Origin: Kaistella treverensis
Lineage (GTDB): Bacteria; Bacteroidota; Bacteroidia; Flavobacteriales; Weeksellaceae
Direction of reading: 5' to 3'
DNA length: 64,000 nt
Assembly (NCBI RefSeq): GCF_900114045.1
Contig: NZ_FORQ01000002.1
Location: 496,001-560,000 of the forward strand
The translations under genes were made by a program, and so were the position numbers. Below the pieces are notes generated by a model, which had not been told where the DNA came from, made no database searches, and saw nothing but the letters and a program-made list of their open reading frames with translations. This document shows positions 43,030 through 52,598 of the stretch, one piece after another. The stretch's first letter is position 1; every line of letters begins with the position of its first letter.

Positions 43030-45876
43030 ATGCCAAAAATTAGATTAAACAAAGCGGTTAAGGAATTTAATATTTCGATGTCGAGACTTGTAGAATTCCT
43101 GCAGTCTAAAGGAATCGAGGTAGAAAGTAACCCGAACGCTCAATTGGAAGAATCGGCATATTCTGCATTAGAAGCTGAGTTTCGAAAAGATTCGGAGCAA
43201 AGAAAAGCTTCTCATGAGGTGGTGATCGCTAAAGTTCCGGAAGAAAAACTGGAAATAGAGCCGGCACAGCCTGAGGTAATAAGAGCCAAAGCAAGTCTGC
43301 GACCTGAAACCAAAATTTTGGGTAAGATAGATTTGGATCAACGTGCGCCAGAGGTGAAAGAAGAACAGAAACCTGCGCCAGCTCCGGTAGAAGAACCTAA
43401 ACCCGCTGTAGAACCTGCACCTGTGGCAGAGAAACAGGAGTTTAAAGTACTGGACAAGATTGATTTATCGCAAATTGAAGGCAATAAGCCAAGATCTTCT
43501 AAAAAAGATCAACCGAAAACCGAGGAAATTCCTGCGGAAAAACCTGCTGCCGAAAAGACAGTAGAAACTCCTGCGGTACAAACGGAAACTCCGGCGCAAG
43601 CCACTGAGGCACCAAAAACAGCAGATTCACCAGATCCGGATCGCATTGAAACCGTTTATAAAAAACTGGACGGTCCAAAAATCCTGAAACAGACTGTAGA
43701 TTTATCGCAGTTTAATAAGCCAAAACCACAAGGTGGCGCTGCAGGTGCGAAAAAGAAAAGAAAACGTATTGAAAAACCTAATCCAACCGGAACAACTCAG
43801 GCAGGACAGGGAACTGGTACGCGTCCGCCGGGACAAGGTGGAAACCGTCCGCCAGGTCAGGCTGGTAATAACCGACCGGGAACTCAGGGTGGAAACCGTC
43901 CGGGATTTCAAGGTGGAGGTGGTGCTAATAGAGGTCCAGCACGCCGAGGTCCGGTAATGCCTGTTGAACTGACAGATGAGCAGGTTAAAAATCAGATTAA
44001 AGAAACTTTAGAAAAACTTACCAGTAAATCAGGTAAAAATAAAGGAGCTAAATATAGAAAGGAAAAAAGAGTTTACCGCCGTGAGCAGGATGAGCGCCAG
44101 GAAGAAATGGACGCTGCAGACAGATCATTAAAGGTGACGGAATTCATTACTGTTGGCGAATTAGCTTCCTTAATGAATGTAAGTCCAATGGAAGTAATTT
44201 CCGCGTGTTTCTCGTTGGGCGTTATGGTGACTATGAATCAGCGTTTGGAAGCTGATACTTTACTTCTTGTGGCAGACGAATTCGGCTTTAAAATCGAATT
44301 TTCGGATGCTGATGTTGAAGAGTCCGCGTTGGAAGAAGATACCGACACCGCAGAAGACTTGGTTTTCCGTGCACCGATCGTTACCGTAATGGGTCACGTG
44401 GATCATGGTAAAACTTCACTCCTGGATTATATCAGAAAAACAAATGTAATTGCCGGTGAATCTGGTGGAATTACACAGCATATTGGTGCTTACAATGTGA
44501 AGCTGGAAAACGATCAGCGAATTACTTTCCTGGATACACCAGGTCACGAAGCCTTTACCGCGATGAGAGCCAGAGGTGCACAGATCACCGATATTGCAAT
44601 TATCGTAATCGCCGCGGATGATGACGTGATGCCACAAACCAAAGAAGCTATTTCCCACGCACAGGCTGCGGGAGTTCCGATGATTATCGCATTAAATAAA
44701 GTAGATAAGCCGAATTCAAATCCGGACAATATCCGTCAGCAATTATCATCAATGAATATTTTGGTGGAAGAATGGGGTGGAAATGTTCAGTCTCAGGAAG
44801 TTTCGGCGAAATTTGGTAATAATATGGATTTACTGCTTGAAAAAGTTTTACTTCAGGCTGAAATGTTAGATTTAAAAGCAAATCCAAATAAAAATGCAAG
44901 TGGTGTTGTAATCGAAGCTTCTTTAGATAAAGGAAGAGGTTACGTTTCAACCATTCTTGTTCAGGCGGGAACGCTGAAAGTTGGTGACTATGTACTAGCC
45001 GGAAAAAATCACGGTAAAGTAAAAGCCATGCTTGATGAAAGAGGGAAACCAATGGAAGAAGCAGGTCCATCAATCCCGGTAACAATTTTAGGTTTAGATG
45101 GCGCGCCGACGGCTGGTGACCGTTTCCGTGTTTTTGAAGACGAAAGAGAAGCAAAAACTATTGCGACCAAACGTGAACAATTGCAGAGAGAACAGTCTGT
45201 CCGAACTAAGAAACACGTTACACTGGACGAATTGGGAAGACGTATTGCTTTGGGTGACTTTAAAGAATTAAACATCATCTTGAAAGGAGATGTGGATGGT
45301 TCTGTAGAAGCACTTTCTGATCAGCTTCAAAGTTTGTCTACTGAAGAAATCAGCGTGAAAATCATTCACCAGGGTGTTGGTCAGATTACCGAATCCGATG
45401 TATTGCTGGCAGCGGCTTCAGATGCAATTATGATTGGCTTTAATGTAAGAGCTGGTGTTAACGCGAAAGATTTAGCAGATAAAGAGGAAATTGAAATCCG
45501 AACTTATTCTGTAATTTATGCCGCTATCGACGATGTTAAAGAAGCGATGGAAGGTATGCTTTCACCGGAAATTAAAGAGCAGGTGATTGGTAACGTAGAA
45601 ATACGTGAAGTCTTCAAGATTTCGAAGGTTGGTTCTATTGCCGGTTGTATGGTTCTTTCCGGGAAAATTACCAGAAACTCCAAAATCAGATTACTACGTG
45701 ACGGTATCGTGAAATTTGACGGTGAACTCGAAAGTTTGAAACGTTTCAAAGACGATGTGAAAGAAGTAACCAAAGGTTACGAATGTGGATTGAACATCAA
45801 AAACTTCAATGATATTGAAGTTGGTGATATCTTAGAAGTCTACGAAGAAATTTCAGTGAAGAAAAAGCTGAAATAA
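43030..45876 (+). CDS. infB: Translation initiation factor IF-2
   Basis: 948 residues. N-terminal IF2-N module ([21 protein letters not shown]), then a long disordered linker (about 70-310) rich in Pro, Glu, Lys and a Gly/Arg/Pro/Gln run (about 255-305) with repeated motifs of the [24 protein letters not shown] kind. The GTPase domain has [12 protein letters not shown] (about 455), DTPGHEAF and NKVDKPNS; C-terminal domains bind fMet-tRNA. Recruits initiator tRNA to the 30S subunit. Last gene of the operon, followed by a strong terminator. Confidence 0.97.
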   Translation: MPKIRLNKAVKEFNISMSRLVEFLQSKGIEVESNPNAQLEESAYSALEAEFRKDSEQRKASHEVVIAKVPEEKLEIEPAQPEVIRAKASLRPETKILGKIDLDQRAPEVKEEQKPAPAPVEEPKPAVEPAPVAEKQEFKVLDKIDLSQIEGNKPRSSKKDQPKTEEIPAEKPAAEKTVETPAVQTETPAQATEAPKTADSPDPDRIETVYKKLDGPKILKQTVDLSQFNKPKPQGGAAGAKKKRKRIEKPNPTGTTQAGQGTGTRPPGQGGNRPPGQAGNNRPGTQGGNRPGFQGGGGANRGPARRGPVMPVELTDEQVKNQIKETLEKLTSKSGKNKGAKYRKEKRVYRREQDERQEEMDAADRSLKVTEFITVGELASLMNVSPMEVISACFSLGVMVTMNQRLEADTLLLVADEFGFKIEFSDADVEESALEEDTDTAEDLVFRAPIVTVMGHVDHGKTSLLDYIRKTNVIAGESGGITQHIGAYNVKLENDQRITFLDTPGHEAFTAMRARGAQITDIAIIVIAADDDVMPQTKEAISHAQAAGVPMIIALNKVDKPNSNPDNIRQQLSSMNILVEEWGGNVQSQEVSAKFGNNMDLLLEKVLLQAEMLDLKANPNKNASGVVIEASLDKGRGYVSTILVQAGTLKVGDYVLAGKNHGKVKAMLDERGKPMEEAGPSIPVTILGLDGAPTAGDRFRVFEDEREAKTIATKREQLQREQSVRTKKHVTLDELGRRIALGDFKELNIILKGDVDGSVEALSDQLQSLSTEEISVKIIHQGVGQITESDVLLAAASDAIMIGFNVRAGVNAKDLADKEEIEIRTYSVIYAAIDDVKEAMEGMLSPEIKEQVIGNVEIREVFKISKVGSIAGCMVLSGKITRNSKIRLLRDGIVKFDGELESLKRFKDDVKEVTKGYECGLNIKNFNDIEVGDILEVYEEISVKKKLK

Positions 45877-45891
45877 GCTTTAAGAAATAAT

Positions 45892-45922
45892 AAAAAAAAC
45901 CTGCTAAAAGCAGGTTTTTTTT
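45892..45922 (+). terminator. Intrinsic terminator of rimP-nusA-infB
   Basis: 13-bp A/T-flanked stem (core ACCTGC at 45899-45904, GCAGGT at 45910-45915), 5-nt loop TAAAA, flanked by A8 and T8, so it may act in both directions. Confidence 0.92.
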
Positions 45923-46200
45923 GGTTTTAGCTATTAATAATTTGGAATGGAATAAATTTTAAGCATTTTATTTAGTAAAATCTTAACATATGGGATTAGC
46001 TCCCTGCTATAATTTATTTTTAAAATAGAAAATTTGGTGCTTTTAACGGCGAATAATTTAGAACCGTTATAAATTACAAATAAATATTTGCCGTGTTCTG
46101 TGGTGTTTTTTAGGATTATCACTGCGATATTTTCATTTTTAACACCAAAAGCGCCAAATTATGATAAAATTTGGCAACTATTTTCAACAATTAATATATA
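45923..46200. other. Intergenic gap with decayed repeat-like words
   Basis: Between the infB terminator and the susC promoter. It contains, on the minus strand, GCCGTTAAAAGCACCAAAT (around 46030-46050) and GGCGCTTTTGGTGTT (around 46141-46155), which recall the GCCGCTAAAACACC word of the ~80-bp repeat family. A 62-codon minus-strand frame here has no family resemblance and was not called. Confidence 0.4.
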
Positions 46201-46212
46201 TATCATTTAAAG

Positions 46213-46244
46213 TTTGTGTGTGTTAAGAATTTTTAACATATTTG
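46213..46244 (+). promoter_or_regulatory. Promoter of the SusC/SusD operon
   Basis: TTTG (46213-46216), 20-nt spacer, CATATTTG (46237-46244): one mismatch to TTTG-N19-21-TAnnTTTG. 28 nt before the ATG. Confidence 0.65.
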
Positions 46245-46272
46245 CAGAAATATAATATTAAATTTTGTTAAT

Positions 46273-49119
46273 ATGAATGTAAAATTAGGAGTGTTAACGG
46301 CTGGGGCTCTTTTCTTTTTGGGAAGCCAATCGATTTTAGCACAACAAAAAGACACCATCAAAACTGCTGATGTCGAAGAGGTTGTAGTTTTAGGTTACGT
46401 TAAAAGAAAAGCTACTGAAGTTACAGGTAGCTCGGTTCAATTAACTAATGATAAAATCAATACACCTGCTGCGATCAGCGTTGATCAAGCATTACAGGGT
46501 AAAGCACCTGGTGTACAGGTTAATGCCTCTTCAGGTACGCCTGGTTCTGTACAGGATATCCGAATTCGTGGCGTTGGTTCGCTTACAGCGAGTAACGCAC
46601 CTTTGTATGTAATCGACGGTATACCTGTGGTAAACGGAAATACCAGTGCATCTGTAGATATCTCGTCGCTTTCAACTTTGGCATCCATCAATAGCCAGGA
46701 TATCGAAAGTGTAACTGTATTAAAAGATGCTTCTGCAACCGCTGCTTATGGAGCACGTGGATCAAATGGGGTAATTGTAATTACTACCAAAAAAGGTAAA
46801 AAAGGAAAAACGCGTTTTAACCTTAACACCACAATTGGATTCCAAAATGATGCGTACAGCAAGCGACACGGTTTGACCGGAGCGCAGAAATATGAATTAT
46901 TGGAAGAGGCTGTCTTTAACCAGTATGGTGCAGCTTATGGTTTTGATAAAAGCGAAGCTATTGATTTCATGGTTGCCAACCGTCAATATATCGGTGGAGC
47001 TGAATTATGGAATGGCGATGAGTACGACTGGGAAGGATTGCTTGTAAAAAAGAACGCAATGTCAAACACCGTTGATTTTAATTTATCAGGTGGTGCAGAT
47101 AAAAGTACAATCTATGCTTCATTAGGTTACAATAACACCGAAGCTACGGTTGTAGGACCTGCATTTGAGCGTTTGTCAGGATCGATGCGTTATACCAATC
47201 AACTAACAGATAAAGTAACTTTTGAAACTTCTGTTAACGGATCATGGATCAAGCAAAATCCGATTTTAGAAGGTGGTAGCTTTTTCTCCAATCCTTTTAT
47301 TACAAAAGTTTTGATGAATCCGTGGGCTAACCCATATAATGCAGATGGTACTTATAATATCTATGACATTCAGGAATTTACCAGTATTCATAACTCACTT
47401 TACACATTAGAAAATAACATTTCAAGAAGTAAATTGATCAGAGGTATTTCCAATACGAAAATTGATTATGCAATTTTGAAAAATCTTACCTTCACAACAA
47501 GAATGGGTATTGATTTACAATTGAATGATTACCGTAACTACAATAACAGATACCACGGTGATGGTGATGGAACGAAAGGATATTCAGAAAGACAGATGTC
47601 TACCAATTACAACTGGGTAACTCAAAACTCTTTGAACTATAATTTCCGTGTTGCAGATTTGCACCGTTTTGACTTAACTGCTTTATTTGAGCACCAAAGA
47701 AATCAGGATGAAGGTCTTTACGGATACGGGGAAAATTTCCCGGCAGATGGTTTAACAAATATCGCTTCTGCAGGAGCCAACAAAGATGCTTCGTCTTACT
47801 TCACAAATTGGAAAAACACTTCTTATTTGGGAATGTTCAACTATACCTTTGATAATAAATTCATCTTAGATGCAACTATTAGAGAAGAAGGTTCATCTCG
47901 TTTTGCGAAAGGAAAGAGATTTGGAACGTTCTGGTCAGTAGGTGCTGCTTACAACTTACATAGAGATTTGTTGGCAAACGTATTTGATGTCTTTAGAATT
48001 AGAGCTTCTTATGGTTTGACCGGGAACTCAGGCGTAGGTCTTAATGCTTATCAAGCGTTACTTTCCTATGATGCAGATTATGACGGAAATGGTGCAGCTT
48101 ATGCTAGTGTTTTCGGAAACGACGACTTAACCTGGGAAAAAAACAAAACTGTTGATGCAGGTATTGAATTCGAAGCATTATCCAGAAGATTAACAGGATC
48201 ATTTGCTTACTTTGATAAGTATACTTATGATTTGTTACAAAACGTACCTCTTTCTAGAACTTCAGGTTTCGCATCTCAAGCGCAAAACGTAGGTGCGGTT
48301 AGAAATAAAGGTTTTGAAGCAATGTTAGGTTATGACGTAATCAGAACTGAAGATTTCAACTGGAACTTGTCAGCAAATATTGCAACACTTGATAATGAAG
48401 TAGAAGTTTTAGCGTTAGACGGTAATGGAAACCCAATCAACCCAAGTGCAGGTTCTAGCTACAAAAACACAGAAATTGGGAAACCAATTGGATATTGGTT
48501 TATGCCAACCTGGGCTGGCGTAAATGTTCAAACTGGTGCACCTGAATGGTTTATCAACGGAGTTGACGGAGATAGAACTTCGAACTTAAATGCTGCTACA
48601 AGAGTTGATCAGGGAACTGCAATTCCTAAGTATACAGGAGGTGTAAATACCGGTCTTACTTATAAAAACGTTTTCTTAAATGCGAGCTTGTATTTTGCAG
48701 GTGGTCATAAAGTTTACGAGCAATATGCACAATTTTATATGAGATCTAACAGTTTTACGTTAATATCATATAATGGAGTTGAAGAATTAATGGAAAGATG
48801 GCAACAGCCAGGTGACGTTACAGACGTTCCAAAATTGTCCCTAGCTAATGACAACTTCCACGCGACTTCATCAAGACACCTTTACGACGGTACTTTCGCT
48901 AGATTGAAAGATATTCAACTTGGATATAATCTTCCAAACAGTGCAATTAGAGCATTAGGTATCGACGGATTGGCTTTATCAGTAAGAGGTTCAAATCTTT
49001 GGACTTGGGTGAAAGATAAAAACCTATTATTAGATCCAGAAACGAGCGCGGCAGGTTATACAACATTAACGACTCCACCTGTGAAAGCTGTTATTTTCGG
49101 TGTAAACGTTAAATTTTAA
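46273..49119 (+). CDS. SusC/RagA family TonB-linked outer-membrane protein
   Basis: 948 residues. Signal peptide ending near residue 24 (SILAQ), TonB-box-like VEEVVVLGY, plug domain (about 45-170: IRIRGVGSLTASNAPLYVIDGIPV and VLKDASATAAYGARGSNGVI are SusC hallmarks), then a barrel ending in VNVKF. It forms the transport channel of a SusCD lid-and-barrel pair for large nutrients (glycans, peptides). It lacks the N-terminal carboxypeptidase-like domain of many SusC proteins. The 13-bp gap to the SusD gene shows an operon. No glycan-degrading enzyme or regulator is adjacent, so the ligand is unknown. Confidence 0.95.
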   Translation: MNVKLGVLTAGALFFLGSQSILAQQKDTIKTADVEEVVVLGYVKRKATEVTGSSVQLTNDKINTPAAISVDQALQGKAPGVQVNASSGTPGSVQDIRIRGVGSLTASNAPLYVIDGIPVVNGNTSASVDISSLSTLASINSQDIESVTVLKDASATAAYGARGSNGVIVITTKKGKKGKTRFNLNTTIGFQNDAYSKRHGLTGAQKYELLEEAVFNQYGAAYGFDKSEAIDFMVANRQYIGGAELWNGDEYDWEGLLVKKNAMSNTVDFNLSGGADKSTIYASLGYNNTEATVVGPAFERLSGSMRYTNQLTDKVTFETSVNGSWIKQNPILEGGSFFSNPFITKVLMNPWANPYNADGTYNIYDIQEFTSIHNSLYTLENNISRSKLIRGISNTKIDYAILKNLTFTTRMGIDLQLNDYRNYNNRYHGDGDGTKGYSERQMSTNYNWVTQNSLNYNFRVADLHRFDLTALFEHQRNQDEGLYGYGENFPADGLTNIASAGANKDASSYFTNWKNTSYLGMFNYTFDNKFILDATIREEGSSRFAKGKRFGTFWSVGAAYNLHRDLLANVFDVFRIRASYGLTGNSGVGLNAYQALLSYDADYDGNGAAYASVFGNDDLTWEKNKTVDAGIEFEALSRRLTGSFAYFDKYTYDLLQNVPLSRTSGFASQAQNVGAVRNKGFEAMLGYDVIRTEDFNWNLSANIATLDNEVEVLALDGNGNPINPSAGSSYKNTEIGKPIGYWFMPTWAGVNVQTGAPEWFINGVDGDRTSNLNAATRVDQGTAIPKYTGGVNTGLTYKNVFLNASLYFAGGHKVYEQYAQFYMRSNSFTLISYNGVEELMERWQQPGDVTDVPKLSLANDNFHATSSRHLYDGTFARLKDIQLGYNLPNSAIRALGIDGLALSVRGSNLWTWVKDKNLLLDPETSAAGYTTLTTPPVKAVIFGVNVKF

Positions 49120-49132
49120 TAAATATAAATAA

Positions 49133-50527
49133 ATGAGAAAGACAATATATTTGGCACTAGCACTTGCATTTTCTGCACCCATGATCAATTCATGTAGAGA
49201 TGAAAGTTTAGATCCAACTTTACAGCAGTCGAAGGATTTAGCAACGAGTATAAATACCCTCGAAGATTTAACTGCGGTACTTAACGCAGGTTACAACAGA
49301 ATGAGTCAAGCCGCATATTACGGAAGAGACTATATCATTTTCGGTGAAGTGAGAACAGACAACGCGTTTTCAAACGCAAACTCAAACAGGTTTGTTACCC
49401 CAGCTGCAATGAAAATGACTCCAAATGATGCTTATGCAGCTGATACTTGGGCTCAGATTTATGCAGTGATCGGAAGTGCAAACATCGCTATTAACAAAGA
49501 TGCCGCAACGATTACTGAAGGAACTCCCGCGGAAATCAATCAAATTAAAGGTGAAGCCCTTATCATGAGAGCTTTAGCACATTTTGACCTGGTTAAACTT
49601 TACGGCCAGCAACACGTAAACGGTGGTGGAATGACTGCTCTAGGGGTTCCGTATGTAACTACATTTAGAGATCCTGCTAACTTGCTTCCAAAAAGAAATA
49701 CTGTGCAGGAAGTTTACACGTTTGCTTTGAAAGATCTTAACGATGCTTTGGCAATCATGTCGCCGACGTTAAACAGAAATTCACACTATTTTTCAACTCA
49801 TGCTGCGGATGCAATTAAAGCAAGAATGGCTCTTTATTTCAAAGACTATAAATTAGCTGAAGAATCTGCATTAAAAGTGATTGAAAGTGGAAAATATAAA
49901 GTTGCAACTGCAAGTGCTTTTCCAGCAACTTTCAACACTGATAATACCTCAAATCAGATTTTCTCAATTGCTGCAAGTGAGACGGACAATATGGGAATCA
50001 ACGGTTTAGCTAATATCTACCAAAAATCTTCTTATGGTGATGTAGCCGCGTTGAAAGACATCTTTGACCAGTTTGCTGAAGGTGATGTTAGAAAAACAAT
50101 GATCACTAACGATGGTAAATTCTACCGTAACTCAGGTAAATATCCATCAAGAGATCCTTACAAAGATGACATTCCTGTGATCAGATATGAGGAAGTTGTA
50201 CTTACTTACGCAGAAGCATTATTCAGAAATGGTAAGACTGCTGAAGCATTGGTATATTTAAACATGATTCCTGCAAACAGAGGTGCTGCATTGTATACTG
50301 AAGCAACATTATCAAACATTCTTTTGGAAAGAAGAAAAGAACTGGCATTCGAAGGATTTAGATTCGACGACCTTGCTAGAACGGGACGAGACATTCCTAA
50401 AGTTGATATCAGCCAAACCTTTGGTCCAACCAGCGTACCTTATGGAAGCTATAACTATGCATTCCCAATTCCAAATACAGAAAGAGGTGCAAACTCTAAT
50501 GTAGAACAGAATAATGGTTATCAATAA
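49133..50527 (+). CDS. SusD/RagB family nutrient-binding outer-membrane lipoprotein
   Basis: 464 residues. Lipoprotein signal with Cys21 after MINS. SusD-type helical fold: LTAVLNAGYNRMSQAAYYGRD near the start, TPAEINQIKGEALIMRALAHFDLVKLYG (TPR-like core, written in part) and the C-terminal ERRKELAFEGFRFDDLARTG signature (near residue 405). It is the surface lid that captures ligand for the SusC partner upstream. A 12-bp-stem terminator follows. Confidence 0.95.
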   Translation: MRKTIYLALALAFSAPMINSCRDESLDPTLQQSKDLATSINTLEDLTAVLNAGYNRMSQAAYYGRDYIIFGEVRTDNAFSNANSNRFVTPAAMKMTPNDAYAADTWAQIYAVIGSANIAINKDAATITEGTPAEINQIKGEALIMRALAHFDLVKLYGQQHVNGGGMTALGVPYVTTFRDPANLLPKRNTVQEVYTFALKDLNDALAIMSPTLNRNSHYFSTHAADAIKARMALYFKDYKLAEESALKVIESGKYKVATASAFPATFNTDNTSNQIFSIAASETDNMGINGLANIYQKSSYGDVAALKDIFDQFAEGDVRKTMITNDGKFYRNSGKYPSRDPYKDDIPVIRYEEVVLTYAEALFRNGKTAEALVYLNMIPANRGAALYTEATLSNILLERRKELAFEGFRFDDLARTGRDIPKVDISQTFGPTSVPYGSYNYAFPIPNTERGANSNVEQNNGYQ

Positions 50528-50549
50528 GTTTTAATTAAATTTTATATAG

Positions 50550-50587
50550 ATCCGTCTCAAATTAATTTTTGAGACGGATTTTTTTTA
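50550..50587 (+). terminator. Intrinsic terminator of the SusC/SusD operon
   Basis: Perfect 12-bp stem ATCCGTCTCAAA (50550-50561) / TTTGAGACGGAT (50568-50579), 6-nt loop, then eight T. Confidence 0.95.
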
Positions 50588-50633
50588 TCCCCACCACCAA
50601 TTGCTGCGCTCTTTTTTATTACCCTATATTTCT

Positions 50634-50641
50634 TACATTTG
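50634..50641 (+). promoter_or_regulatory. -7 promoter box TACATTTG of the porin gene
   Basis: Exact TAnnTTTG 17 nt before the ATG at 50659. This placement also argues for that start over upstream alternatives. Confidence 0.6.
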
Positions 50642-50658
50642 TAAACCAAATAATAATA

Positions 50659-52587
50659 ATGAGATACCTCCTGTTCTGCCTGCTTTTCTTTAGTTATGGA
50701 GTTCACGCTCAGACACTCAATAAAACCGATTCCAACAGGGTGACACCTGCCGATACTTTGGTTATTGATTCAGGTTTTAAAGACTCTCTGAAGATTTTTA
50801 AACCTACCATTTACGATTACACTTACCAAACACAGTTCTCCGAAAAAAAGATTTTCGACACCGTTTTTACAAAAGATAAAACCTTTATTTTTTCACAATA
50901 TAATAACCGCGATAATTTCGGCCGTATTCAGTTTGCAAACATCGGTTCAGGATTTCAGCAGTTGGTTTATGAGGTGAATCCCGAGCAGAACCTTTCCTTG
51001 CTGCCGACCAACAAATCGTATTTTATTAAGGGAATAAACGACATCAGGTATTACGATGTAAAAACACCGACTACGGCTTTTATCTACCACAACGCAGTTC
51101 GCAATGGCGCCCAATTACAATCCACATATACCCAAAACATAGGTAAAAATTTCAATTTTGCGGTAGAATATATCGGTTTGCGCTCGCAGGGTTTATATCG
51201 AAATTCTTTAGCAGCAAATAATTCTACAGAGTTTTCCGGACATTATTTTTCTAAAAATAAAAAATACGAGGCTTTTGCCCATTTTATTCATCAAAACGTA
51301 AACAATGAAGAAAATGGCGGCATTGCAGATCTTGATTTATTTCTAAACGGAAACTCGGATTTTAATAACCGCGAAAATTTAGAGGTCAATCTTTTAAATT
51401 CCACCTCGCGCTTTTCTTACCGGCGTTATTATTTCAGCCACGAATTCCGGCCTTTTGCCTCGGAAAAATTTCCGTTCAAAATCCGACACACCGTTTTCCA
51501 CCAGGGAAATAAATATTATTTTAGCCAGTCTAGCCCCGAAAATTTCTATTTTACCGACGAATCAGAATTACTGGACTATCCGACAAATTCTAAAAAATAT
51601 TCAAAAAATTTAAGCAATACGGTCAGTATTTTATTCGATAAAGAAAATTTTAAACTGGACGCTGGTTTACGTTATCAGATGATAAAGCTCGGCATCGGTG
51701 ATAAATTGCCACAAAATCTAAATATTCCAAGCGAACTTTCAGAAAACCGTCTTGGCGCTGTCGGGAATTTAAAAATCAACCTTTGGGACAAAGTTGCGCT
51801 GAATTCCAATCTTGAATTTTCAAGCGGAAATCAATTCGGGCCTTTTCTTCGTTCGCAAAATTTGCTGCGATTTGAGCCTTTTCCAGATTATTTCGTGAAT
51901 GCTAAAGTGAATTTCCAAACCGCTTCACCGAGTTTTAACCTGCTTATCAATCCGTCGGTTTACCGGAAATTTAATTACTATTTAGAAAATCCGAAAAATG
52001 AAACCATTACGGAAATTGGTGGAGACGTCAATTTAAAATGGTTCCAGAGCAAAGTTTTTGGTAATTTTTTCCGCATCGATAATTACACTTTTTTAAATTC
52101 TGAAGCCCAGCCGCAACAAAATTCCAGCTCGCTGAATATTTCTCAGCTCGGCGGCGAAGCTACTTTTTCTTACGGTAAATTTCACCTGAATCCGAAAGTT
52201 CTTTTCCAAAGCGCCTTAGGAAACAAAGATGTTTTGCCGATGCCCAATGTTGTAGCGCGCGCAAATTTGTTCTGGCAGTCGAAAGCTTTTAAAAATGCTG
52301 CAGAAATACAGACCGGAATTAAAGTATATTATTTCTCGAAATTTAATTCACGCGAATTTTTCCCGGTTGTAAACGAGTTTATTTTACCCGACGCAAACAC
52401 TTATGCCATCGGCGGCCAACCAATCGCCGACGTTTATTTTAATTTAAAGGTGAAACGCATGTTTTTCTTCCTTGAAGCACAGCATGTGAACACCACGATC
52501 ATGCAGAATAAATCGTTCACCGCGCCATATTATCCGCTCTACGATTTCCGCTTGAATATCGGCATCGTTTGGTATTTATTCAGCTAA
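50659..52587 (+). CDS. Putative outer-membrane porin
   Basis: 642 residues from the ATG at 50659, chosen because it begins a good signal peptide (RYLLFCLLFFSYGVHAQ) and lies 17 nt after a -7 box; the upstream in-frame extension reads through the promoter. The mature protein is rich in alternating aromatic/polar strands and ends in YLFS, consistent with a beta-barrel. It matches the flavobacterial 'putative porin' type in size and style; no specific channel function can be assigned. bshC begins 11 nt later, so the two may share a transcript. Confidence 0.78.
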   Translation: MRYLLFCLLFFSYGVHAQTLNKTDSNRVTPADTLVIDSGFKDSLKIFKPTIYDYTYQTQFSEKKIFDTVFTKDKTFIFSQYNNRDNFGRIQFANIGSGFQQLVYEVNPEQNLSLLPTNKSYFIKGINDIRYYDVKTPTTAFIYHNAVRNGAQLQSTYTQNIGKNFNFAVEYIGLRSQGLYRNSLAANNSTEFSGHYFSKNKKYEAFAHFIHQNVNNEENGGIADLDLFLNGNSDFNNRENLEVNLLNSTSRFSYRRYYFSHEFRPFASEKFPFKIRHTVFHQGNKYYFSQSSPENFYFTDESELLDYPTNSKKYSKNLSNTVSILFDKENFKLDAGLRYQMIKLGIGDKLPQNLNIPSELSENRLGAVGNLKINLWDKVALNSNLEFSSGNQFGPFLRSQNLLRFEPFPDYFVNAKVNFQTASPSFNLLINPSVYRKFNYYLENPKNETITEIGGDVNLKWFQSKVFGNFFRIDNYTFLNSEAQPQQNSSSLNISQLGGEATFSYGKFHLNPKVLFQSALGNKDVLPMPNVVARANLFWQSKAFKNAAEIQTGIKVYYFSKFNSREFFPVVNEFILPDANTYAIGGQPIADVYFNLKVKRMFFFLEAQHVNTTIMQNKSFTAPYYPLYDFRLNIGIVWYLFS

Positions 52588-52598
52588 AAAACGCTATT

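Noticed and set aside
45934-46122. 62-codon minus-strand frame between infB and susC
   Set aside because: Lies in AT-rich repeat-like DNA, has no promoter box or family match; probably spurious.
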